Position numbers and translations under genes: made by a program. Source: Caulobacter sp. (lineage in GTDB: Bacteria; Pseudomonadota; Alphaproteobacteria; Caulobacterales; Caulobacteraceae). Taken from it: DNA of 64,000 nt. The notes beneath the pieces are model-generated. The model saw only the letters and a list, made by a program, of their open reading frames with translations. It had not been told where the DNA came from and ran no database searches. Positions within the stretch are counted from its first letter, which is position 1, and every line of letters begins with the position of its first letter. Below, one piece after another: positions 55,623 to 64,000 of the stretch. The stretch covers positions 157,001 to 221,000 of the forward strand of contig JAUXMY010000008.1 in assembly GCA_030683005.1 (NCBI GenBank), read 5' to 3'.

Positions 55623-56228
55623 ATGAGAGTGTTGGTCGCTTGCGAGTTCAGTGGCACGGTCCGCAACGCATTTCTTGAGCGAGGCCACGACGCTTGGTCC
55701 TGTGATCTTCTGCACAGCGAAGACGGATCGAACCGGCACATTGTCGGCGACGCCCGCGACCTTCTAAACGATGGCTGGGACCTGCTGATGGTCGCGCATC
55801 CGCCCTGCACCCGACTGTGCAATTCCGGGGTGCGCTGGTTGAGCGTTCCGCCGCCCGGAAAGACGCTCGAACAGATGTGGGAGGAGTTGGACGAGGGCGC
55901 CGCATTGTTCTCGGACTTCTGGAACGCGCCCATCGAGCGGATCGCCATCGAGAACCCGGTCATGCACAAACACGCTAAGAGCCGGATCGCGAACTTTCAG
56001 GATTTCGCTCAGAGCATCCAGCCTTGGCAGTTCGGGCACGGCGAGACCAAACGCACCTGTCTGTGGCTGAAGAATCTTCCGCCGCTTGTGCCGACGGAGG
56101 TTGTCGATGGTCGCGACCCAAGGGTTCATCACATGTCGCCCTCCCCTGATCGCTGGAAAGAGCGATCCCGGTTCTTTCCAGGGGTAGCTAGGGCGATGGC
56201 TGACCAATGGGGTTCTATCGCAGCCTAG
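55623..56228 (+). CDS. Short cytosine-C5-methyltransferase-like protein, phage type
   Basis: 201 residues. MRVLVACEFSGTVRNAFLER begins like motif I of C5 DNA methyltransferases (FxGxG replaced by CEFSG). MVAHPPCTRLCNSGVRW contains the PPC motif with the catalytic Cys, and IERIAIENPVMH supplies the ENV-like motif VI. It lacks a target-recognition domain and the C-terminal motifs IX-X, so it is shorter than active enzymes of about 300 or more residues. Similar short genes occur in phages. GC is lower than the flanks. Activity is uncertain. A perfect palindrome CGACTATAGTCG lies at 55522-55533 upstream. Confidence 0.65.
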   Translation: MRVLVACEFSGTVRNAFLERGHDAWSCDLLHSEDGSNRHIVGDARDLLNDGWDLLMVAHPPCTRLCNSGVRWLSVPPPGKTLEQMWEELDEGAALFSDFWNAPIERIAIENPVMHKHAKSRIANFQDFAQSIQPWQFGHGETKRTCLWLKNLPPLVPTEVVDGRDPRVHHMSPSPDRWKERSRFFPGVARAMADQWGSIAA

Positions 56229-56304
56229 TAGCTAGCGCTCCTGCTGAGACCCGTGTCCACCGCACCTCAACCAAACCTCCCCCTGATGCCTTGTCGGAGA
56301 GTTT

Positions 56305-56397
56305 GCTCCGTGAGGGCCCTTGCTCAAGGACCGCCTCCGGCGGCCGCGGAGCGGCGGCCCTGCAAGGGCCGTCCTTGACCAAGGTCCCTCACGGAGC
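56305..56397. repeat. Long hairpin / inverted repeat before the VOC gene
   Basis: GCTCCGTGAGGG at 56305-56316 is matched by CCCTCACGGAGC at 56386-56397. CCTTG and CAAGGAC further inside are also complementary, giving about 30-nt arms around a GC-rich middle. No coding capacity. The gap 56229-56518 contains nothing else recognised. Confidence 0.65.
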
Positions 56398-56518
56398 GGC
56401 AATTCCATCAAGGGCTTCAGGACGAACCATCATCCGGATCGCCCGAACGCGCCGCCAAAGCCCGCTGGCGTTGCGCCCTTCGCCATACTAGACTTTCGAA
56501 AACGAGAGCGCGCACCAG

Positions 56519-56947
56519 ATGACCACGACCACGTCCACCCCCTCACCCACCTCGGCATCGACCGCCTACATCGGCGCCGTCGGCATCGGCGTGTCGGACC
56601 TCGCGCGGTCGGCCGACTTCTACACGCGGGTGCTCGGCATGAAGGTCATCACCACCTTCAAGCTCGACTACATGGACGAGATCGTCGTCGGGTTCGAGGG
56701 GCGGGGGTCGGCGCTGGTGCTGATGCACTGGACGGACGGATCGGCGCGGAACTACCGCGACAATCCGGTCAAGATCGTCCTCTACGTGCCCGACCCGGCG
56801 GCCGCCGCCGACGCCATCCGCGCCGATGGTCTGGAGATCGTGCGCGAGCCGACGCCCGTGCCCGGCCTGGGCGGCGCCGTGGTCGGTTTCGCGAAGGATC
56901 CGGACGGCTATCTGGTCGAGCTGCTGCAGCGGCCGACGCGGGCCTGA
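56519..56947 (+). CDS. VOC (glyoxalase/bleomycin-resistance) family protein
   Basis: 142 residues with the paired beta-alpha-beta-beta-beta modules of vicinal-oxygen-chelate proteins: GAVGIGVSDLARSADFYTRVLGMKV in the first half, VKIVLYVPDPAAAADAIRADGLE and KDPDGYLVELLQ in the second. The final Glu (LVELLQ) is a usual metal ligand. The reaction is unknown; family members include glyoxalase I and dioxygenases. A low-complexity Thr/Ser N-terminus of about 15 residues suggests that the true start may be later. Confidence 0.85.
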   Translation: MTTTTSTPSPTSASTAYIGAVGIGVSDLARSADFYTRVLGMKVITTFKLDYMDEIVVGFEGRGSALVLMHWTDGSARNYRDNPVKIVLYVPDPAAAADAIRADGLEIVREPTPVPGLGGAVVGFAKDPDGYLVELLQRPTRA

Positions 56948-57188
56948 ACCTTAGGCCCCGCAAGGCCTGGCCGCCGCCGCGCCCGATCCCGCAGAACCCC
57001 GCTTTTCCGTTTTGCGGGATTGTGGCATGTTTTCAGATGTCGTCATCTGCAAGGGCTCGGACGCGCTCTCCCGGTCGTTTCTATCTCTCTGGATCGAGCC
57101 CCGGACTCGCCCTGATCTTCCTGCAAATTTCGTCTCTCTGAACCCGCCACCGCGGCGGTAATGCTCTGCTCTGAAAGGCACTACGACT

Positions 57189-57398
57189 ATGGCTACCGGT
57201 ACTGTGAAGTGGTTCAACACCACCAAGGGCTACGGCTTCATCCAGCCGGACGACGGCGGCGCCGATGTCTTCGTGCACATCTCGGCCGTTGAACGGGCCG
57301 GGCTGCGCAGCCTGAACGAAGGCCAGAAGGTCAGCTACGACCTCGAACAGGATCGCCGCAGCGGCAAGATGGCCGCCGGAAACCTGCAGCCGCTCTAA
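57189..57398 (+). CDS. Cold shock domain protein, CspA family
   Basis: 69 residues forming one cold-shock domain. [20 protein letters not shown] holds RNP-1 (KGYGFI) and [13 protein letters not shown] holds RNP-2. Binds single-stranded RNA or DNA. The 241-nt gap before it includes a CAGATG-TCGT-CATCTG hairpin (57034-57049), and a long 5' UTR is usual for cold-induced csp mRNAs. A TCCCGCA/TGCGGGA hairpin (56987-57019) may end the VOC message. A terminator follows the gene. Confidence 0.95.
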   Translation: MATGTVKWFNTTKGYGFIQPDDGGADVFVHISAVERAGLRSLNEGQKVSYDLEQDRRSGKMAAGNLQPL

Positions 57399-57426
57399 GG
57401 GGCGGGCTGAGAGGCCTCAACGCGAA

Positions 57427-57458
57427 ACGGGTCGGCGGTGACGCTGGCCCGTTTTTTT
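57427..57458 (+). terminator. Rho-independent terminator of the csp gene
   Basis: Stem ACGGGTC (57427-57433) / GGCCCGT (57446-57452) with one G-T pair, followed by a seven-T run. Confidence 0.85.
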
Positions 57459-57478
57459 GTTGCCTTCCCTCACCAACC

Positions 57479-57686
57479 GTCATGGCCCGGCTGGTCCGGG
57501 CCACCCATGCGTGATGAGCCGGCAGGCGTCCTGCGTGCTTCGACACGCGCTCTTCGAGCGCTGCTCAGCATGACTGATTTGGGAGGCCTTCTTACTCAGT
57601 CATCCTGAGCAGCCGCGCAGCGGCGTGTCGAAGGACGCACGGCGAAGGCCGTGTTCATGGGTGGCCCGAACAAGTCGGGCCATGAC
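57479..57686. repeat. Nested inverted-repeat elements (R3 containing R2)
   Basis: Outer arms: 57479-57509 and 57656-57686, starting GTCATGGCCCGG and ending CGGGCCATGAC, complementary at 28 of 31 positions; same family as 27065-27156. Inner element: arms 57533-57577 and 57596-57638, starting GCGTGCTTCGACACGC and ending GTGTCGAAGGACGC, related to the element at 5134-5250. The layout suggests that one element inserted into the other. The whole 247-nt gap between the csp terminator and the HNH gene is made of these repeats. Confidence 0.75.
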
Positions 57687-57705
57687 GGATGCGGGAGCGT
57701 GGTGG

Positions 57706-58641
57706 TCAGCTCAGAAACACCCACCGCCGGTGCCACTCCAGATACCCCGTCTGGCGCCCGGCGAAGGGCCGCACGCCGCGGGCGCCCAGGCCGCGCAAGC
57801 CCAGCCGGGCCAGATCGGCCGCCGCGAGCCGGGGCGAGACCAGCACCGTCCCTTCCGCCTCGAAACTGATGAAGCCCCGGTCGAACAGCAGGTCGACGTG
57901 CGGCGTCAGCAGCAGGCCGTTGGCGCCGTCCAGCCGCTCGGCCGCCGTGGCGCAGGCCCGCCAGGGCTTGATGTGGCTGGCGATCAGCAGCCAGGGGTTG
58001 GCCACGCCCGTGACCCGGCAGGCCGGCTCCAGCGCCCGGACGTTGTCGCGGAAGACGCCCTGCCCGCGCCGCGCGATGACCAGCTGCGCCTTCTGGGTGG
58101 CGCTGAGGGCGGGGTCGGCGGCGATGGCCTGCTCCAGCGCCTGGTCCAGGTCGCGCACGGCCGGCGGCGGCTCCAGCGCCTGGACGTCGCCGCGCTCGAG
58201 CGCCGCGCGGTCGAAGCGACCGGGCGCGACGGCGACCTCGAAGGCGGCTTCGCCAATCTCGGTCAGATAGGCCTTCTGCCGGCCCAGCCCGGTGGCGGGA
58301 TCAATGGGCGCATAGCGGCCCGGCATCAGCGGCCCCAGGGCGGCGATCACCTCGCGGGGGCTGACCGACGGCGCCAGCGGCGTCCAGCGCACCGGCAGCC
58401 ACCAGCCCTCGCGCTCGCCCTCGGGTTCGATGGCGGCGAAGGCGTAGTCCAGCACCCGCCCGACATGCCGCAGCCGGCCGGCGGTGTAGGAGACGATCAG
58501 GTCGCCGGGCCCCGCACGCCGCATGTTGTCGTAGAAGGGACTGCGCGCGCCGCCGCGCTCGGTGCGCGGCGACCACAGATAGCCGCCGGCGATCTCGCGC
58601 CGCGCCATCGGCGTGTGATTGACCCACCACCAGCGCCGCAT
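57706..58641 (-). CDS. EVE-HNH endonuclease (probable modified-DNA restriction enzyme)
   Basis: 311 residues. The N-terminal 140 or so form an EVE/PUA-like domain: MRRWWWVNHTPMARREIAGG, YDNMRRAGPGDLIVSYTAGRLRHVGRV. EVE domains read modified bases. The C-terminal HNH domain has CRVTGVANPWLLIASHIKPWR and NGLLLTPHVDLLFDRGFISF, with the expected His and Asn residues. EVE-HNH fusions include enzymes that cut 5-methyl- or hydroxymethylcytosine DNA, so defense is likely. ATG 58641 is chosen because homologous proteins begin at the EVE strand. It is divergent from the sensor kinase gene. Confidence 0.82.
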   Translation of the reverse strand: MRRWWWVNHTPMARREIAGGYLWSPRTERGGARSPFYDNMRRAGPGDLIVSYTAGRLRHVGRVLDYAFAAIEPEGEREGWWLPVRWTPLAPSVSPREVIAALGPLMPGRYAPIDPATGLGRQKAYLTEIGEAAFEVAVAPGRFDRAALERGDVQALEPPPAVRDLDQALEQAIAADPALSATQKAQLVIARRGQGVFRDNVRALEPACRVTGVANPWLLIASHIKPWRACATAAERLDGANGLLLTPHVDLLFDRGFISFEAEGTVLVSPRLAAADLARLGLRGLGARGVRPFAGRQTGYLEWHRRWVFLS

Positions 58642-58810
58642 GCGTTGTCCCCCCGCCCGCCTGCACAAGCATAGAATGCATCGGAACGGACGCTCTCGCC
58701 AGCGCTGCGCGACCCCTGGCCCGTCAGGCCGGCGCCCGGCGACCTGCGAGCTTGCAACCGGCGCCGCACCACGCGCATTTGGGCTGAAGCGCGCATGCGT
58801 TGGGGGTTGT

Positions 58811-60244
58811 TTGGCAGATCTTGATTTCGGGGCGCTGTTCCATGCCCTGCCCAGTCCGTACATGGTTCTCGACCGGAAGCTGCGCTACGTCGAGGCCAAC
58901 GCCGCCTACGAGGCGGCGGTCTTCCGCTCGCGCGAAGACCTGATCGGCGCCCATCTGTTCGATCTGTTTCCGGATCCGGAGAACGGCGAGCGTCTGCGCA
59001 CCTCGCTGCAACGGGCGCTCGACACCGGCCAGCCCGACACCCTGGCCTTCATCCCCTACGACATCCGCACCGCTGACGGCATGGAGCGGCGCTACTGGAC
59101 AGCCGTTCACACGCCGGTTCGCGACGCCTCGGGCGAGGTCGCCTTCGTGATGCAGAACACCGTCGACGTGACCGAGCTGCACCGGCTGCGCCAACAGGCC
59201 GGACCGCTGCCAGGCGAGACCGACCTTCTGCAGCGGGCCCGCGAGGCGGAGATCGCCAGCCGCACCCTGCAGCGCGAGACCGCCGGCCTGCGCGACCTGT
59301 TCATGCAGGCGCCGGGCTTCATGGCCGTGCTGTCGGGGCCCGACCACGTCTTCACCCTCAGCAACACCGCCTACCAGCAGGTGATCGGCCACCGCGACAT
59401 CCTCGGCAAGACCGTCGCGGAGGCCCTGCCCGAACTGGCCGGCCAGGGCTTCTACGACCTGCTCGACACGGTGTTCCGGACCGGAGAGCCCTACGTCGGC
59501 CTGTCGGCGCCGGTGACCCTGATCGGCACGCCGGGCGGCGAACCGCAGGAGCGGTTCCTGGACTTCATCTACCAGCCGATCCGCGATCGCGACGGCGCGG
59601 TGGTCGGCATCTTCGTCGAGGGCTCGGACGTCACCGAACGGGTGCGGGCCGAGGAACAACGCAAGCTGCTGCTCGACGAGCTGAACCACCGGGTCAAGAA
59701 CACCCTGGCCACCGTCCAGTCGATCGCCGCCCAGACCGTGCGGGCCACGCCCGACCCCGTGGCCTTCCGCACCGCCTTCGAGGCCCGGCTTATGGCGCTG
59801 TCGGGCGTCCACAATGTGCTGACCTCGGCCAACTGGCAGGGGGCGCGGCTCGACGAACTGCTGGACCTCGAACTCAGCCCCTACGGCGCGACGCGCTACA
59901 GCCTGGACGGCCCGCTGGTGAAGCTGTCGGCGCAGGAGGCGCTGACCTTCGCCCTGGTCACCCACGAGCTGGCCACCAACGCCGCCAAGTACGGCGCCCT
60001 GTCGGTCCCCGATGGCGAGGTCGCGGTCGCCTGGAGCGTGGCGCGCGACAAGACCGGCGGAAAACGGCTGACCCTGGACTGGCGCGAAGCCGGCGGCCCG
60101 ACCGTGGTCGCCCCGACCCGCCACGGCTTCGGCTCGCGCCTGATCCAGCGGTCGATCCAGGTCGACATGGACGGCGAGACGACGATGGCCTTCGACCCCG
60201 AGGGCCTGCGGTGCCGCATCGCCCTTCGGCTCAGCGGCGACTGA
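58811..60244 (+). CDS. HWE-family sensor histidine kinase with two PAS domains
   Basis: About 477 residues, cytoplasmic, no membrane span. PAS1 (about 5-120, LFHALPSPYMVLDRKLRYVEAN), a linking coiled coil, PAS2 (about 150-280, LFMQAPGFMAVLSGPDHVF), then the kinase: LLLDELNHRVKNTLATVQS with phospho-acceptor His293, HELATNAAKYGALS (N box) and LDWREAGGP, the W-x-E that names this family. No response regulator is adjacent. The start TTG 58811 is preferred because no in-frame ATG or GTG fits the PAS N-terminus and GGGGG lies just upstream. Confidence 0.9.
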   Translation: MADLDFGALFHALPSPYMVLDRKLRYVEANAAYEAAVFRSREDLIGAHLFDLFPDPENGERLRTSLQRALDTGQPDTLAFIPYDIRTADGMERRYWTAVHTPVRDASGEVAFVMQNTVDVTELHRLRQQAGPLPGETDLLQRAREAEIASRTLQRETAGLRDLFMQAPGFMAVLSGPDHVFTLSNTAYQQVIGHRDILGKTVAEALPELAGQGFYDLLDTVFRTGEPYVGLSAPVTLIGTPGGEPQERFLDFIYQPIRDRDGAVVGIFVEGSDVTERVRAEEQRKLLLDELNHRVKNTLATVQSIAAQTVRATPDPVAFRTAFEARLMALSGVHNVLTSANWQGARLDELLDLELSPYGATRYSLDGPLVKLSAQEALTFALVTHELATNAAKYGALSVPDGEVAVAWSVARDKTGGKRLTLDWREAGGPTVVAPTRHGFGSRLIQRSIQVDMDGETTMAFDPEGLRCRIALRLSGD

Positions 60245-60314
60245 CCTGCCGGTTGCGACGGGTCGAAGGACGCAAGCCCTTTACGCAACCCTTTGGCCGC
60301 GCCACCCTTCCACC

Positions 60315-61046
60315 ATGATGATCCGCACCCTCGCCGCTTCCGCCCTGGCCCTGACGCTCGCCGCCTGCTCGCCGCCGTCGCAGCCCGCGCCCGCCCCGGA
60401 GCGGGAGGCGCCGGCGACGCCCGACACCACGGTCGAGGCCGGACCGCCCAACGCCGACCCGACCGCCACCGCGCCGGTCGACGGCGGGCTGCAGGGCGGC
60501 ACGGACCAGTGGAAGACGATCGCCAGCGCCGATGACCAGGACCGTCTCGCCCGCCTGAACGACGCCTGGAAGCAGGCCCTGCGCGAGGCCAACCACGACT
60601 TCGGCGCCCAGCTCGACTCCCTGGGCATGCTGGCGGTGCAGGACGCGGCGCTGGCGACCCCGCCCCTGCAGCCCGGCCCCGGCAAGTACCGCTGCCGCAC
60701 GATCAAGGTCGGCTCGATGAACGGCGAGGGCCTGAAGTACGTCGCCTACCCCTGGTTCACCTGCACGGTCGAGCTGACGCCCGGCGGCGACCTGGTCCTG
60801 ACCAAGACCACCGGCAGCCAGCGCACCCGGGGGCTGATCTACCCCGACAGCGACAACCCGGGGCGGCTGATCTATGTCGGCGCCCAGGCCTGGGGCGACA
60901 CGGAGACGAGCTTCCCCGCCTACGGCGCCCAGCCCGAACGCGACCAGGTCGGCGTCATCGAGCGCATCGGCGCCGGCCGCTGGCGGATGGTCGTGCCCTG
61001 GCCGAAACAGGAGTCGAAACTCGACATCCTCGAGATCCGGAGCTGA
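60315..61046 (+). CDS. DUF4893-like lipoprotein
   Basis: 243 residues with lipobox LAAC at residue 18 and a Pro/Ala-rich linker. The mature domain WKTIASADDQDRLARLNDAWKQAL ... GPGKYRCRTIKVGSM ... VAYPWFTCTVE fits DUF4893, a beta-rich periplasmic domain of unknown function. Two Cys (YRCR and FTCT) may form a disulfide. It lies 70 nt after the kinase and 4 nt before the broken VOC gene. Confidence 0.78.
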   Translation: MMIRTLAASALALTLAACSPPSQPAPAPEREAPATPDTTVEAGPPNADPTATAPVDGGLQGGTDQWKTIASADDQDRLARLNDAWKQALREANHDFGAQLDSLGMLAVQDAALATPPLQPGPGKYRCRTIKVGSMNGEGLKYVAYPWFTCTVELTPGGDLVLTKTTGSQRTRGLIYPDSDNPGRLIYVGAQAWGDTETSFPAYGAQPERDQVGVIERIGAGRWRMVVPWPKQESKLDILEIRS

Positions 61047-61050
61047 CACC

Positions 61051-61791
61051 ATGCGCCTGCGCCAGATCGCCCTGGTGGGCGCCGACCTCGCCGCCGCCGA
61101 GGCCGACATCCGCGCCGTGCTGGGCGTGGACTACGCGTACGACGATCCGGGCGTCGGCAAGTTCGGCCTGAAGAACGCGGTCTTCCCCGTCGGCGAGTTC
61201 TTTCTGGAGGTCGTCTCGCCCAGGGCCGAGGGCACGACGGCCGGCCGCCTGCTGGACAAGCGCGGCGGCGACGGCGGCTAGATGGTCATCCTGCAGGTCC
61301 GCGACATCGACGCGGCTCGCGCGGGCATCGCCGCGGCCGGTGCGCGGGTGGTCGAGGACATCGACCTGCCCCGCGCCCGTGCGGCGCACATCCACCCGCG
61401 CGACGTCGGCGGGGCCATCCTGTCGCTGGACTGGATGGACGGCTGGGACCACTGGGAATGGGGCGGCCCGGTCTGGCGCGACCACGTCCGCACCGACGTC
61501 TCGACCGCCATCACCGGCGCCGAGCTGCAGGGCGCCGACCCGGACGCCATGTCGGCCCGCTGGGCCCGGGTGCTGGGCGTCGCGCGCGAAGCGGCCGGCG
61601 ACGGCTGGCGTATCCCGCTGGAGGACAGCGAGCTGCGCTTCGTGCCGGCGAGGGACGGCCGCGGCGACGGCCTGCGCGCCTTCGACGTGGCGGTGCGGGA
61701 CCCGGCGGCGGTCCGCGCGGCGGCGCAGGCGCGAGGCCTGATCCGGGACGGCGAGGTGACGCTCTGCGGGACGGTGGTGAATCTCCGCTGA
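61051..61791 (+). pseudogene. VOC-family gene interrupted by an in-frame amber codon
   Basis: Read through, the frame gives a 245-residue protein starting [20 protein letters not shown] and containing two VOC-like halves. The only break is TAG at 61279-61281, in the context GGDGG-stop-MVILQV. Family relatives usually have GGDGGYMVI here, so a Tyr codon (TAC or TAT) probably became TAG by one base change. Reading frame, codon bias and the downstream sequence are otherwise intact. A sequencing error, recent inactivation or programmed readthrough are all possible. Confidence 0.75.
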
Positions 61792-61827
61792 CCTCTCCCA
61801 CGAGGGAGAGGAAGAGGGCCTGCCACC

Positions 61828-61856
61828 CTTGTGTTGCCCCAGGGCCACACCTACAT
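61828..61856 (+). promoter_or_regulatory. Sigma-32-like promoter of clpB
   Basis: CTTG at 61828-61831 and CCTACAT at 61850-61856 are separated by 18 nt, matching the alphaproteobacterial RpoH pattern CTTG-N17/18-CYTATNT at all but one position. The same spacing is seen before hsp20. The predicted start lies about 55 nt before the clpB ATG. Confidence 0.6.
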
Positions 61857-61919
61857 CGGGTCTGTCCGGTTGCGCTTGATCAAGGCGGCCGGGCGCATTC
61901 CGCCGTACCGGGGATCATC

Positions 61920-64000
<2,081 letters not shown>

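Noticed and set aside
55262..55678. 138-codon plus-strand frame antisense to the DUF3883 N-terminus
   Set aside because: Overlaps the conserved N-terminus of the minus-strand gene and the start of the methyltransferase-like gene; no domain.

Overview
The window reads as chromosomal DNA of a very GC-rich alphaproteobacterium, most likely Caulobacteraceae (Caulobacter/Phenylobacterium-like). Reasons: strong GC bias at third codon positions, EipA/DUF1134, an HWE-family sensor kinase, sigma-32-type promoters of the alphaproteobacterial form, an OhrR/Ohr pair, and many short intergenic inverted repeats. No rRNA, tRNA, CRISPR array, complete insertion sequence or replication origin was recognised. 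The first and last genes run off the window.

Layout. 1-7.1 kb: two exported methyltransferase-like paralogs, an Hsp20 gene with a sigma-32-like promoter and a ROSE-type RNA thermometer, two tandem pentapeptide-repeat proteins, a stand-alone RibD-type deaminase, gpmA, and a pair of small secreted paralogs. 7.2-23.3 kb: sugar and envelope precursor genes (kdsD, a phosphomannomutase/phosphoglucomutase, ugd, glmM/glmS, galU), interspersed with a 1322-residue secreted protein of unknown function, a DUF969-DUF979-DUF2891 operon and a Phd/VapC toxin-antitoxin pair. 23.2-30.1 kb: ohrR/ohr, an SDR and a patatin, an alpha/beta hydrolase, two glycosyltransferases and a BON protein.

30.3-45.5 kb: translation genes infC, rpmI-rplT and pheS-X-pheT. 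infC (ATT start) is separated from rpmI by about 8.6 kb holding two S9 peptidases, an S41 peptidase, a MarR regulator, a TetA-like pump and a K+-channel-like protein. A small unknown gene sits inside pheST with overlapping start and stop codons on both sides. 45.6-47.3 kb: a cassette bounded by two copies of one inverted-repeat element. It holds a leader peptide with an apparent transcription attenuator, two small ACT-like proteins and a YqhA-family membrane protein. 47.3-54.1 kb: eipA, an RND pump with its adaptor, and lepA.

54.2-58.7 kb: a patchy accessory stretch of partly lower GC. It contains a DUF2283 protein, a DUF3883 nuclease-like protein, a short cytosine-C5-methyltransferase-like protein, a VOC protein, a cold-shock protein, a nested pair of inverted-repeat elements and an EVE-HNH endonuclease. 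58.8-64 kb: an HWE histidine kinase, a DUF4893 lipoprotein, a VOC gene broken by one in-frame amber codon, and clpB behind a sigma-32-like promoter.

The strongest candidates for something undescribed are the attenuator-controlled pair of orphan ACT-like proteins, the gene inside pheST, and the large secreted protein. Tandem paralog pairs recur through the window (methyltransferases, pentapeptide proteins, small secreted proteins, S9 peptidases, ACT-like proteins).
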